Program-made: the position numbers and the translations under genes
The notes under the pieces: model-generated
The model's input: the letters and a program-made list of their open reading frames with translations, nothing else
Told to the model about the DNA's origin: nothing
Databases searched by the model: none
Shown: positions 45,094-57,594 of the stretch, piece by piece
Layout of the letters: every line of letters starts with the position of its first letter
Position numbering within the stretch: the first letter of the stretch is position 1
Source: Rosellinia necatrix
Lineage: Eukaryota > Ascomycota > Sordariomycetes > Xylariales > Xylariaceae
Direction: 5' to 3'
Assembly (NCBI GenBank): GCA_021209875.1
Contig: JAGYVD010000005.1
Location: forward strand, 2,952,001 to 3,016,000
Length of the DNA: 64,000 bases

Positions 45094-47632
45094 TGCGATC
45101 GGTATGGGGGAATTCGTGAGATCAGGGAAGATGATACTGTGGGCGTAATAAGCTTGGTGGATTCAATAAAAGTGGCAGAAGTTGAATGAAAATTTGAATG
45201 TTGAGTCAGGTATGTGTGTTGTTGCAAGTTATGTCGGGACAAGACATGTTTATCGGGGGGTTGTGACAATGTATTGCCACTGGCCAGAACGGCCGGCCAC
45301 AAAGCTACGTCACCAAATTTGGGGTGTGTATACAGTGTGCAGCTGCAACTTACCTTTGGCAATTGCCAATTTCTTCAAGTGCTTTTGGGCAATAACCTTC
45401 ACTAACCTTCACTAAATGGGGCGTATACAATGGTAAAATGTGCGTGCAGTTACTTCTGTGATTGACGCTACACCACCCAGAAATGCTTTTATTAGGTGCA
45501 TGAACCTTGTCCAGCAACCGCTAAACCTACCTACCTAAGGCCCAAGATCGTGTCGCCAAGGATTGGCAACGCCTTCTCGGGGAGTTATTCTTGCTGCTGT
45601 AGCAACTGGGCAGCAGGGTTGACATGGAAGCACTGTAGTAGGTAACCACACCACACTGTGGGTCGTGCCTCCCTCGCTTGACAGATCCGTGCACATACTT
45701 TCTAGCTATAGTTTATAACTAGGTGCTGCAAGGGGAGGTACAACGACACACAGTGTCAAGTGGCTACCTGCTGCGGTGGATGCCCATGTCAATTACTAGG
45801 TCTCCATCCCATCTACAACATCGCTTTTCAATCGCTACAATAGATTGATTGATAAGAGGCACAGGCACACCACAAGTGTAGTAAAGTGCATAGATCTCTC
45901 AAGTAAGCAAGCGGCCAACCCCAGTTGATCTGTATTATCCCGCCACCGCTATCACCACTGTGCTGCGACATAGCTATCTGCAGCACGGCAGGCCGATATT
46001 ATCGCCGTCGACTTATATGCTGGCATTAAACCTTTCACGTTTTACTATGCGCGGCTAGAGTTCTACCGCATCCTATACTAAAAGCTGAATGCGTAAGGCG
46101 TTGAAAAGCCGCAGTGCAAGGCAGTCGCAAACATGTAAAAGCATAGAGGTCGTCGTACTACCTCTGCCACTGCTGGCGTCTGCAGTGCAAGAAAGAAGAA
46201 GAAAAAAATGAGGAGTAGATGCTTAAAGACGTGCTCGCGGCACGGAAACGATCGTCGTGTTTGGATCGTCGTGTTTGTCGAGGACAACGCCCGGAGCAGA
46301 CTCTTGAGTTATGTAAGAGGTGATGATGGATGCACTTCGGCCCACGCTTGAAAATCCACGTTTTGACGGCTCCCCCTTCCGCTGGCGCTTATCAGAAGTC
46401 TGATGGGTTACCGATAGATGGGATAAACCAGAACCGACTTCGGTCGCTGTTCCCAGAAACCAAGACCTAGACATCCCATCAGCTTGCTCTTACCACATGT
46501 TCTCGTGAGCATCTTCACCGAGCCAGACCGAGTCAAACATCGGCACAGGGGTTCTCATTGACTTTAATATCGGGCTTACGGACCGCACTTCCCCTTTCCC
46601 TGCACAAGTCAGCTAGCCTCTCAACTTCATTGGTTATCCTGCACTCAGTTTAGGTATGTCACCATATGTATTCTCACCCCGGTCGGGACCATATATGACC
46701 ATACAACCGAAGCTGTTGACTTTTTTTTTTTTTTTTTATCTCACGGAACTTTTTTATAACTTTGGTATAAGGAGGCGCGATGACTTAAATACAGTATTTA
46801 GGGGGCTATTAGACTCATATGCATCCATGAACTGACGTTGTTTATGAATGGTGTACTTTGACCTTGACAGACTGCATCTCCACTTCCCCAAGTATCCCAC
46901 TCCGGATTTCTTGGCAACCCAGAATCTGGGGAAACGGTGGGGATGGCGGTGTCAGACGGCTCGAGACATAACAGGTTAGAAGATGCGAGTGAAAGTTGAA
47001 AATATTACGGCTAGGCTAAGCTTCGAATGTCAACAATAGGGCTAACATCATATGCTCAGGTATTTTATCATAGCATCGTTCGTCTAGAACTGGGAATTGG
47101 CTAAGCTTGAGACTGGGGACTTCTTACGCAACAATAATAACAAAAAGCAATCACATCAGACGTTCACAACCCACCTCATGATTCATTACCCAACAAGAAC
47201 ATGGTTCGTCCCATCCTCGCTAGCAGGTAGTGAGTGGTACCTGTAATAGGTACCAACACGGATTCTGGATTCATTCTGGCAAGGCCCGTATATATCCAAG
47301 GACCAGGTACTGTACTCTCGGCGGCCAGCGGCATTGGTGGATTAACTTGGAGATGCGTGGGATGCGGCCAAGATTATGGGTTCCCCAATTTCCCCAACCT
47401 CGCTTCTTCTCTCGTGGCGGGGTGGGAGTCCCAAGCCACGAGCCCGGCCAGCCATTCGCCGGGATATAGGCCAGGCGTGCGATCGAGGGGAGCTATAACA
47501 ATGCAACACTCCCCCGACGAAGCCCGCGGAGCGGGTTTTCGAGGGAGAGGGGAGTCTCTTTCTCGCCGCTCTCATCACCTTGGCGCCGGGCAAAAGAAAG
47601 TGCATTGATTATACCCGTCGACGGTCGCAGCC
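45094..47632. other. Intergenic, no supported gene
   Basis: No frame with motifs in 2.5 kb. The left end holds the promoter of the coiled-coil gene and the right end that of the permease. A T-run lies at 46722-46738. A short TACC run lies near 45530. Confidence 0.5.
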
Positions 47633-49542
47633 ATGGCGTCGAACGTTCAAGTCACCAGCGCCCAGAAGGTGGCCGACAGGGACCTGGAGGAGAAGCTGGG
47701 ACACAGCGCCCTATTCGAGGCGAAACAGGCGACGGACGACGAGCACGCGCAGACCCTTTCGCAGGCCCTGCGGGAGAATCGCAGGGCCGTTATGTGGTCG
47801 ATTCTGATCTCGATGACGATCATTATGGAAGGGTGAGTCTCCCCCGCTGTACCTAGTATATCACACGACGAGGCCCGGGGCTATGGATCTTAACTGGTTG
47901 CAGCTACGATACTATCCTCATCGGCAATTTCTTCGCATACCCCGAGTTTAAGAAGAAATTCGGTACCTTCTTCCCCGGCAGAGGCTATGAGGTCGCAGGG
48001 CCGTGGCAAACTGGCCTCAACCAGGCCAGTACGGCTGGTGCTATCGTCGGTATGTAATCGGACTGAGATGAAATACCCTATTATGATGTGAAACTAAGAC
48101 CCTCGTTCAACAGGTGGCTTACTGAACGGCTACATCGCTTCGAGATGGGGATACAGATGGGTCATGATCGGATCGCTGGGGCTCATCAACTTTTTCATCC
48201 TCGTCGTTTTCCTGGCCGATAGTGTCCAAGTGTTGCTGGGGGGTCAGATCCTCTGCGGTCTCTGCTGGGGCGTCTTCGCCACCCTGGCGCCGGCCTATGC
48301 CTCGGAGGTCTGCCCTACGAACCTGCGTGGATATCTGACTACTTACGTGAACTTGTGCTGGGCCATCGGCCAGCTCCTAGCCGCGGGGGTGTTGACGGCC
48401 TGTCTCGACATTGAGGGCGAATGGGGCTACCGCATCCCCTTCGCTATCCAATGGGTATGTGGTCCGCTGCATTTGCGCACCGGCTGTTGCTGATATGGAT
48501 GCGCGATACAGATTTGGCCGATCCCTCTAATGGTAGTATGCTACCTAGCCCCTGAGAGCCCGTGGTGGCTCGTCCGCGCCGAGCGTCTCGAAGACGCCAA
48601 GCATTCGATCATGAGGCTAAGCGGCGGAAAGACGGACGAGCAAATCAGCAACCAGGTTGCCATGATGGTGCATACGAATAGAGTGGAAGCCGAGGAGACT
48701 CATGGTGCCACGTATCTCGACTGCTTCAAGGGAATAAACCTGCGTCGGACGGAAATCGTCTGTGTCGCGTTTGCCGGTCAGATCCTCTCCGGCAGCAGCT
48801 TTGCATACACACCTACGTACTTCTTCACCTCCGCCGGCCTACCTGTTGATGCCTCTTTCTACCTCAGTCTGGGGGCTAAAGGCTTCGCATTCATCGGAAC
48901 ACTTCTGTAAGTGTACCCCCAACGTGAGGGATTCTGTGATTCCCGCTAATTATGATTCTTCATAGGTCTTGGATTCTCATTACGAAATGGGGTCGACGTA
49001 CGCTATACCTGAGTGGGATGGGTAGCCTGTCACTCATCCTGTTTATCGTCGGTATTCTGAGCGTCTCAACCGGCCGGACAGGCCTCTGGGCGTCTGGTGG
49101 TCTCTGCGTCCTCTGGCTTTTTGTCTATTCCTTGACCATCGGTCCCCTGGCCGTAAGTTCCCAACCCGCTATTACCCCGGTTCCATGCTAAGCGTCCCTA
49201 TAGTACAGTATCATTTCCGAGACATCTTCGGTGCGGCTGCGACCCTTGTCGGTGGTGCTCGCACGAGTGTCGTACCAGGTTGTCAACATCATCTCGCAGT
49301 TCCTGAATACTTATATGATCAGCCCTGTAGAGTGGAACTGGAGTGGGAAGAGCGGCTTCTTCTGGGGCAGTACGGCATTCGTCGTTTTCGTCTGGTCCTA
49401 CTTCCGTCTTCCAGAAGTCAAGGATCGCACGTACGAAGAGTTGGACCTCTTGTTCATGAAGAGGGTGTCGGCTAGGAAGTTCGCGACGACGCACGTCGAT
49501 GCTTACGAAACCTTGGCGCCAGAAGGCAAAGCGAATGCATAG
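47633..49542 (+). CDS. MFS sugar:H+ symporter, maltose/alpha-glucoside permease type
   Basis: Six exons: 47633-47832, 47904-48049, 48114-48454, 48512-48906, 48966-49152 and 49204-49542 (535 aa). The introns are 51-71 nt and the frame continues through all joins. Family marks are YDTILIGNFFAYPEF after helix 1, the loop 2-3 motif SRWGYRW, PAYASEVCPTNLRGYLT in helices 4-5, PESPWWLVR after helix 6 and KWGRRTLYL in loop 8-9. Twelve hydrophobic segments fit a plasma-membrane carrier. The pattern is that of fungal maltose/alpha-glucoside permeases; the actual sugar is an inference. The ATG at 47633 has a GCAGCCATGG context. A secreted glycosidase-like gene lies 2.3 kb downstream, with one minus-strand gene between, so the two could serve the same substrate. 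Confidence 0.93.
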
Positions 49543-50276
49543 ATATAGCAAACGTGTTGGGTTGGCAACGGATCTGCGCCATAGGCAGAAAAAAAGGTGA
49601 ACAGCGAATATCAATAAATTCGAGGGATAATCAAGTCTTAGAGAGCCTCATTTTTAGGGCCTCAAAAAATCGAGTGAGGACTCCACTAGGAAGTACCGTC
49701 CGCTATCCAAACACCGAAAGGACCTGCTTGCGCACTTATTAGGACGAAGTTAAATGGGTTGTATACTTTATGACCTCGTTGTTTGTGTCATTTGGTGTGT
49801 TCGGGGGCCCCATTTGGGCTAGTTGGACGTGGAAGAAGCCAACTTTTAAGTATTTCGCGACAATATCGATGACATTTTCCAAACACCTTCAACAGAACAT
49901 AGTTAAGGGGAAAACTTGGGTTCGTTGGGATGATTCTCGTTCGAATACGTTGCACGCATCCCGGCGTCCTGGCGCAATAACCACCTCCCATCTCGGAACG
50001 AATGGTACTTCTAATTCCAAATGTAGGCCAGTCTTTGGGTATGATACTATTCATATTGGGTGGTGACGTAATGGCATATGTCAGTCGTTGGGGGTTGGGA
50101 TGAAACTGTATTATGATGGTGCCTGGTGGGGGTTCTGGGGATGCTTGAGTTAGAAAGGCATGGTCTCCTTTCCCCATCGTCACCATTTCGCAGCTTTAGC
50201 CAAATTTAGGTCGGTCTAAAAATATGCTTCTTCTAACTTCCGGAACACGACAATTCGGAGGAGAGTCATCGTATGT
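49543..50276. other. Intergenic between convergent 3' ends
   Basis: Convergent end of the permease (+) and the Sfk1-like gene (-). Short frames only; nothing supported. Confidence 0.6.
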
Positions 50277-51152
50277 TTACATAAGCAGGGGTTGCCGTTC
50301 GTCACGATACTCGATTCCTAGTATCTCGCCTTCCCTAAACCTAGGTGTTTTCTTTTTTTTGGTGAGTGGGATTCTTCACGGGGTAAAATTACTTGCCGAT
50401 ATACTTACCTTGTGTATCCAACGAAGGAGAGCAGCCCATGTAAGTAAGACACCACTCTAAGATACCTGATTCATAGTATAAACCAGAGTACATCAAAGCC
50501 AGGAACGAGATTCCGATGAGGCATTGGCAGAAAACTAGGAACGTGTTGACGATACACCTGATTGACGTGAGCAGCCGTTGTTTAATTGGGAGGCATACAT
50601 GCTCTTGAAAACCTACCACTTTCGCAGGCCAGCAAACACCTCGGTTCCGCGCACCTGATCCCACCATACAATCGTGGTTGTTAGAGCGCTGACGGAGAGC
50701 CCAGCGAACGTGCCCATGAGCAAATTTAGATGCATAACGTGCGCGTAATACGTGTCGAAGATGCCAAGCAAGATTAAGCTCACAGCAGCGACCAGCCCCG
50801 TGATGGCAGCGACGAGACTGAGGCTCTGCCTCCATCGTGCATCGTCGGTGATGCCGTAGAATTCCGGAGAGTAGCGCACATGATGAACGGCGAATACGGT
50901 GCCGAAAAAACAGACTCCTGTTGCTGTGGCGCCGACGATGAAGACGGGCCGGAAGGTCTGGGCGACGATGCTGCTGACGAACGGCACATCCGGGCTGACC
51001 TGGCCCGGATACCGAGGTCGGCCAAGTGACAGCCAGCGGACTAATAGGATGGTGAGGGTCGCGAACCAAGATACGCCGGCGAGAAGAGGGAATAACCAAA
51101 GTCGACGGTGTGAGAAAAAGTCGTGGAAGATATTATACCAAAGTCGTGCCAT
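50277..51152 (-). CDS. Frag1/DRAM/Sfk1 family membrane protein
   Basis: Minus-strand exons are 51152-50617, 50557-50409 and 50317-50277 (241 aa). Six hydrophobic segments fit the Frag1/DRAM/Sfk1 layout: LWLFPLLAGVSWFATLTILL; the lumenal DVPFVSSIVAQTFRPVFIVGA; SLVAAITGLVAAVSLILLGIF; LNLLMGTFAGLSVSALTTTI; IVNTFLVFCQCLIGISFLAL; and a last segment around YYESGILEWCLTYM. Yeast Sfk1 sits in the plasma membrane and acts with PI4-kinase Stt4 in phosphoinositide and lipid-asymmetry control (family knowledge). The 41-nt last exon is chosen because GTAAGT at 50408 is a strong donor and the acceptor at 50318 gives a polar tail ending RDERQPLLM. Another acceptor 22 nt upstream would end the protein after about seven residues. 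The ATG at 51152 is the first in frame. Confidence 0.85.
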
Positions 51153-51880
51153 GTTGAATAAACACCCGGGTTAAAATAATGAATGGAAAAAGCTACGCGT
51201 ATATAGCAATTGGGTTGACGGCTTTGAGTCGTGTTGGGTACCTGCCTTGTGACGAGCATCCAACTTGACGAGCCTCTTAACTCATCAAGAGCGTATGCAT
51301 ATTGGACATGTTGGGGACATCTTGAGTTCGATGAGTAATTGTCTTGTCCTGTCGTGCCTGGCGCTATTTACGTCATCGTCCCCTTTAAGCAATGCTACTT
51401 TGTTACCTCTTCTCCGATTGGCTTACTAGAAGGCTTGGTATTTCGTTATAGGAAATACCTAAGAACACGCTTGCGCCCGAGGTTTTATTGGCACTGTACG
51501 CTATGCACATGCAATATAGAAACATTAGGTAGGTAATTAGGTAGGTAATTAAGTGGTGGTATTACATATTACAAGCAGCTACGGAGGAGCATTATAGTGG
51601 GCAATTTGTGACCTTGTTCTCTTCTTGTGTCCCACGTGTTCGTCAGACATGAAAGTAACACACTACTACTATGGTTGGTCATTGGGTTGAGTTGAGGGGT
51701 ACCCTTGGAATTCGGGGTACATTTACCCCGGAGGTCAACCACCGAGCCGGAGGAACTTGGTCGCCAACGGCAACAACCTACATATAAGGGGGACCTTGTG
51801 GCGAAAGGGGTGCAATGACTTAGTTGAAGTTCGGACATATGTTTAGCTTGGGCTTTGGGATCGATTAAGCGGTCTGGATC
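51153..51880. other. Divergent promoter region
   Basis: Shared by the Sfk1-like gene (-) and the glycosidase (+). It contains a short GTAGGTAATTAGGTAGGTAA repeat at 51530-51549. No coding frame with motifs is present. Confidence 0.6.
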
Positions 51881-51986
51881 ATGGCTAACACTGTCTCGCC
51901 ATGGCTTATCCTATTCCTCGTGAGCACTGTTTCTTGCGTCATTGACAGGTCTGCCTCACATTTTCACAGATTTCGCTAGAGAAGGG

Positions 51987-52018
<32 letters not shown>

Positions 52019-54913
52019 GAGAGAAAAAGAGAGAGAAAGAATGCTAATACGTGTAAAGACAAGCCATCGTGTCACGGCACCGTGTAGTTCGTACGACTCT
52101 CATCGACAATACCACCACACCCCTTCAAGTGGGTAACGGGAATTTCGCCTACAATGTTGACAATACGGGGATGCAAGTGCGTGCACATTAGACGCCCTAA
52201 CACGGTGTCTGGGCTGACGAAATGAACGAAATACCTAGACCTTTCTTCCATTCAACACACTCTCTAGCTGGGCCTGGCACAACGATTCCCTGCCCGATAA
52301 TGGGTACGCGAAGAAACCGAAACCGTCTTGCTCTTCTCCTCCCTCCATTCTAACCGTGTGGCAGCGAGGACGTCAACGACTACCACGGTGTCGCCTATCT
52401 GACACACGGAAGAAACGTGTCGTACGATATCCCAGATCCGGAGCTGCCAGGAGCCAGCCAGTGGTTGATAGGCAATCCGAATCGCATCAACCTCGGCCGC
52501 ATCGGCCTGAAGTATAAGGGCGCGACGTTGTCAGCGGCGCAGATCTCGGATCCCGTGCAAGAGCTCGACGTCTGGAATGGCGTGATAACATCAACCTTCA
52601 ACCTCGAGGGTGAAGCGGTCAAGGTAATCACACAAGGAGATTTCGAAAGCGATTCGGTGGCGTTCCGCATCGAGTCAGCGCTGGTCGCTGCGGGCGGGCT
52701 TGAGGTTGAGCTAGACTTCCCGTATCCCCCTATCCACACCAGCAAGTATAAATATGAAGTCTTCGTTGGCGTGTACGATTTCCCACTGAACCACAGCACA
52801 GCCATCGTCGACTTCGGAGATGTTGACGGGGCACATATACACCATCAGTTACAAGAGACCGACTACTTCGTCAATCTACGTTGGCCGCCTGGAGCATCAC
52901 TCACGCTATCCAGAAACGAGCCGCCGGATTCGACGTCGACCGCCGCGCACCGCTATACCTTGTCCAAGGCGCACAACTCCACCAGTGGCGCTATTAGGTT
53001 TTCAGCGAACTTTGCCCCCGAGCATCAGAGAGCCGACCTGCCGGCCGCGATCCAACGCCGAAACCCGAAGGGCTGGAATGCCTATTGGAGCCGGGGCGGG
53101 TTCGTAGATGTCACATCGTCTCCTAGCCCGCAGGCCGGCGAGCTGCAGCGCAGGATCATCATGTCGCAGTACCACGTGCGTGTCAACAGCGCCGCGAGCG
53201 GCCAATCGCCACAGGAAAGCGGGTTGATGAACAACGGCTGGTACGGTAAGCTGGATCCCGAGCCCATTCCGCTCCGGAAGGAGAGTATACTGAAACGAGG
53301 ACAGGGAAATTCCACATGGAGCAGGTGATCTGGCATAACGCCCATTGGTGCACATGGGGCCGAGAAGAGCACTTCGATAACATATTTCCGGAACTTTACG
53401 AGACGTTCTTGCCTTCGTCCATAGCTAGAGCGAAAGGCATGGGCTGGGAGGGCGCGAGGTAATCTTTCCTGGCCCGAATAGATACGTGAGAAACCTTTGA
53501 TAGTGATGTTTGATTAGGTGGCCGAAGATGACGGAAATCCGTACGGGGCGAAGTTCGCCGGGAGGCATCAACGGCTTTCTCTTATGGCAACAGGTGAGCA
53601 TAAACGGGGTCCCGCTAGATAGTTTTTTTTTTTCCAATCCTAGGAAACGTCGACTGATCGTATTGGGGGAGGGAAATATCACAGCCTCACCCAATGCTCC
53701 TCGCCGAGCTGAGATACCAACTTTCACCAACGAAAGAGACGCTCAAGCGCTGGGATCGCGTGCTCACGGCCACGGCCGATTACATGGCGTCGTACGCCTG
53801 GTTCAACGCAACCTCGGGACGATATGACCTCGGGCCTCCGTGCGTATCAATCGATACCAAAACACGTCTCCTCCCCCTCCCTTTCCACACAAGCCCCCCG
53901 GGTCCCTAATCATTTCCTCCCCGCAGTGCATACGGCGTCACGGAGAACACGCCTCCGCTAGCGACCCTGAACTTAGCATACGAGGTAAGTCCTCTCGACC
54001 ATCCATCCATCCATCCATCTCCCCCTTTTTTTTTTTTTTTCTTCGCTCATCGTCCCCCAGATCGCCTACTGGCGCTACGGCCTGGACGTCGCGCGGCGCT
54101 GGAAGCAGCGCCTCGGGCAGCGGGTGCCGGCGCGGTGGACGGCGGTGGCGGCGCGCCTGGCGCCGCCGCCGCAGGCGGGCGGGCTGTACGCCGTGTACGA
54201 GGGTCTCGGGGCGTCGTGGTGGGACGACGACGACGACGACGACGCGGCGGGGCTCGCGCGCGACCCGCGCAGCGTCATCATGCTGCAGGGGTTCCTGCCG
54301 GCGACGCCGGCCGTCGACGCGGCCGTCGGCGCGCGCACGTCCGCCCGCGTCGCGCGCGAGTGGACCGACGGCGAGATCTTCGGCTGGGGCCGCCCCGTGC
54401 TCGCCCTCAACGCCGCCCGCGTCGGCGAGCCCGCGCGCGCCGTCGCCTACCTCGCCGCGTTCGACTACTGGGTCTTCGACGACGCCGGGTTCGCGCAGCG
54501 TGGGGGTAACGGTGAGATTCTTTTCCTTTATTATTTATTTATTTATTATTTTTTTTTTTTAAAAAAAGCCTCTTCTTCTTCCCGGACTGGACCGGATAGG
54601 AATGCTGGACTGGTTGATTGGTTGGTTGGCTGGGGGAAGGGGATAAATATTACGTTTTTTTTTTTTTTCAACTTTGCTGACGGTGATGTGTTAGGTGGCA
54701 CGCCTCCGCCTTTCATGCCGGGGAATGCTGGCTTTCTTTACGCCGGTACGTTTATCCCTCACTCTCCCCCCTTTAGCCCATGTTTCTTCAACGCTGATAT
54801 GTGTAGTGGCGTACATGGCTGCTGGGTGGCAAGGCTCTGAAGGAGATGCGCCTGGTTTCCCGCGAGACGGAAGTTGGATCGTGAGACATGAGGGCTTGCA
54901 TAAAGCTCTATAG
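51881..54913 (+). CDS. Secreted six-hairpin glycosidase-like enzyme (11 exons)
   Basis: Exons: 51881-51948, 52059-52176, 52239-52303, 52365-53245, 53305-53458, 53518-53593, 53685-53839, 53927-53984, 54061-54511, 54695-54745 and 54807-54913 (727 aa). Residues 1-18 are a signal peptide (MANTVSPWLILFLVSTVS). IDRQAIVSRH follows, then VGNGNFAYNVDNTGMQTF, SSWAWHNDSLPDNG and WLIGNPNRINLGRIGL in a beta-rich N-terminal domain, and an (alpha/alpha)6 part with VIWHNAHWCTWGR, GMGWEGARWPKM, GFLLWQQPHPM and YGVTENTPP. This fits an uncharacterised fungal six-hairpin family near GH65/GH95; I cannot name the substrate or confirm catalytic acids. Every join restores frame and conserved sequence. Intron 1 holds an A26 run, and introns 6, 8 and 9 hold long T-runs. 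An Asp7 run (54221-54245) is microsatellite-coded. It lies near a sugar permease. Confidence 0.87.
51987..52012 (+). repeat. A26 homopolymer inside intron 1
   Basis: Twenty-six consecutive A followed by GA-rich sequence, within the 110-nt first intron (51949-52058) between the signal peptide exon and exon 2. It can mislead assemblers and gene finders. Confidence 0.9.
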
Positions 54914-55134
54914 CTGAACGCTGGAATCGAAAAGGGCGTGGTAAGTATACGTTAAATGCCTTGTGATCCAATCTCATGTAACAGGTTTAAGTATCCCCTT
55001 GATCTACACTCGGATAGGCCCAACTACAAATGTTGGGGGTATTAATGTATATGCTGTCTATATATACTCTATTCCAAATGCCAGCCGTTTTCTATATCTC
55101 ACCCGTCCGAAAGGGCGTGAACTAGCTTCTGTAC

Positions 55135-56475
55135 TCAAGACTTGACCCAGTCTGGAACGACCTTCTTCACGAACTTCATGAACTTCCAGAAACCAACGGC
55201 GTACTCAACATTTCCATGGGGGTCGGTCACGCGTTCTGGGAAGGCTATGCCCGCACCAAAGAGCCCGGGAACATATTTCCTTTCATGGTCCACCTTGGAT
55301 CCGTCCTTTTCGTAGAAGCGACCTTTCAAGTTGTCGTATTCCAGTTGGAGAGGCTCGGCAGCGCCGCCGTCCTTCCTGACAACTTCGAAACGAGGTAACG
55401 GGTTCCGGACGTACCCCACGGCCTGGACGATGTGCGTGCACCCGGGCATCTCTGCCTTGTAAACCTCTTCTTCTTTGCCCGCCGTCCAAACTTTCGTGAT
55501 AACCTTGCTGACGGCGCTGCTGGGAAATGCCTCGTCGTCCAGGTTTTGGCGCGCCCACTCCGCCGCTTGGCCCTTCAGACCGGTATTGTCACGTAATATC
55601 CAGCCATCCATATACTCGGCGTAGCGGAGCTTATTCCGCGTAAACCATTTGACGCGGAGGCGGGGGTGCGTAGAATTTGCAAGGTTAACTAGATTCATGA
55701 GTACTAAAATTGCCGAGTGAGAGGCGCCGACGACAGCGACGGTCGTGTCGGCCGCCGGGTCCAGGGCTTTCGTCAGCAAGGATGGAGCCAGTGATACATC
55801 CAGGTCCACTGGGCTTAGGCTTTGTTCGTATAGTTTCTCAATGCCAGGGAGTGTCTTTGAGACAGGCCCGGATCCTGTGCAAAGAGCTATCTTCGATGTC
55901 GTAACATGGCCGCCGTCGTCAAACGTCACTTTCCAGACGTTTGTCCGCTCGTCTAGGGAGGCACCTGTCACCTTGCCTTTATGCGACTGGACTTGGGGGT
56001 GCGCGGCCAATCCGTCCGTGAGCATCAGACACATGTCTGCCGCATAACTCAGGCGGCATCCCCGATGCTGCGGCAGCTCCTGTAGAGCCGTCAGGGCGTT
56101 TGGTTTGGGGGTTGCCTCGACGATGGCCTTGAAAGGTGAGGCGTCGTTGGCGAACTGCACGAAGAGTCCGACTTTGGTATTGCTGGGGACTTCGCGGTAC
56201 CGAGAATTCACGCGGCCACCTTGGAAGTAAGGATCGACCCAGACCAGCTTCCGCTGGCCGGCTTGAAGTTCGGCGCCGTGCTCGAGCAGATTCCCAACGA
56301 CGGTGATGCCGCCGGGACCGGCGCCGACCACTACCGCGCTCGTCGATGGTAGCGAGGCGGCAGAGTAGAATCGATGTATGCTGTCCTTTCCATATCTAAA
56401 TAGAAGAGGCCTCACGGCTACCGTTCTAGTCGCATAGGCCAAGCGTATTCTGAATGCTCGTGAAGTCGGCGTCAT
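55135..56475 (-). CDS. FAD-dependent pyridine-nucleotide oxidoreductase, possibly mitochondrial
   Basis: An intron-free minus-strand frame of 446 aa. The N-terminus (MTPTSRAFRIRLAYATRTVAVR) is basic, hydroxylated and free of acids, like a mitochondrial presequence, with RFYSAAS as a likely cleavage site. An ADP-binding Rossmann loop follows at about residues 47-55 (VVVGAGPGG), and a second dinucleotide loop lies at about residue 249 (VAVVGASHSA). LCTGSGP and HIVQAVGYVRNP are typical of two-dinucleotide flavoproteins such as flavin monooxygenases. RYVPGLFGAGIAFPE near the C-terminus matches the closing FAD motif. The length is typical. The substrate cannot be told. The ATG at 56475 is the first in frame with a Rossmann domain downstream. 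It is convergent with the glycosidase gene, with 221 bp between their ends. Confidence 0.85.
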   Translation of the reverse strand: MTPTSRAFRIRLAYATRTVAVRPLLFRYGKDSIHRFYSAASLPSTSAVVVGAGPGGITVVGNLLEHGAELQAGQRKLVWVDPYFQGGRVNSRYREVPSNTKVGLFVQFANDASPFKAIVEATPKPNALTALQELPQHRGCRLSYAADMCLMLTDGLAAHPQVQSHKGKVTGASLDERTNVWKVTFDDGGHVTTSKIALCTGSGPVSKTLPGIEKLYEQSLSPVDLDVSLAPSLLTKALDPAADTTVAVVGASHSAILVLMNLVNLANSTHPRLRVKWFTRNKLRYAEYMDGWILRDNTGLKGQAAEWARQNLDDEAFPSSAVSKVITKVWTAGKEEEVYKAEMPGCTHIVQAVGYVRNPLPRFEVVRKDGGAAEPLQLEYDNLKGRFYEKDGSKVDHERKYVPGLFGAGIAFPERVTDPHGNVEYAVGFWKFMKFVKKVVPDWVKS

Positions 56476-57594
56476 GGTCGAGGTTGATATGTTGCGATTA
56501 TCGGAGCCATCTCGCCATGTTTTGCGCCGAATGATTTCAATAAGTGGGGCTAGTCTAATATTGGCATATTCGACTAGGCCTAATTAAGTAATGATTGGTT
56601 GGAATAAATCCCAATTCGTGGTTGGCTAAACTATGAATTGCCATAGAAACATCGGTTAACTAACTAGTTATCTTATTTATTTACACTAAACATCCTACCT
56701 GGAAACCTTTGCTTTGGCATAAGTGTCTAGTTTTGCTGGACACTCATGTGTGTGTTTTCTTTCTCCTAATCAGGAGTACCCGAATACCGGACTTGTTATT
56801 TTCCGGTCACTGTGAATAACTGACATTTAGGCACTTAGCGCTTCATTGGTTACACTGACTAGCGGAAAACCCGAAGAGTCAGTAGAGCTGCTGTTTAGTG
56901 GCTACGATGAATCATCCAACAGTCAGCAATGGGCTTATTATAGATGTCTAGGTATTCCCGCCAATGGCCCTATCGGCTTGCTAGGTAAGACTTCTTTCTT
57001 TTAATGGTTTTGGAGAGCAGCTCTGCACAGAATGGTGGTCGGAGACATGACGTCAGCCTGCAAGCCATAATAGCGAAACGACTGTTTGGATCGAAGTTAT
57101 TAACCCCTTCTTAAATGGGATGAATTCTTCAAGGCAACTATGTCGCATCCGGACTGTGACGATTAGCCAGATTAAGCTTAGCCTGGCTGTAGAAATCAGA
57201 AACTGCTACGATGTGTACACGTACGGCGGTGGGATTGGTGCACTAGTAGTGGGATGTGGGCGCTAGCTCCAGATATTGACGGGGCAACGAATGTCAACAT
57301 TCGATTGCTTCCTCGCCCTGCTCGCCCTCCCGGCACACAGTATTGCAACCCAGATCATGTCCACTCGACCAACCCGCCTGCAAACGCCCAACCACCAGAC
57401 AATCCAATTGCATTGAGCCGCCCACATATGCGAGGGCAATGGTCAATTGATACCTCAGCAACTGCGTCGGATTATTGTACACACTGTATCTATCTCTTTT
57501 ACCCCGGTCTCAGCCACCGCACCTGTCGTGCGACGCCTATAATAAACAAGAGGTCCAGGGTGGATATTCCATTTCTGGCCTTTTTATCTTCTCA
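56476..57594. other. Divergent intergenic region
   Basis: Promoter space for the FAD enzyme (-) and the acidic membrane protein (+). It is relatively AT-rich on the left. No gene is supported. Confidence 0.5.
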
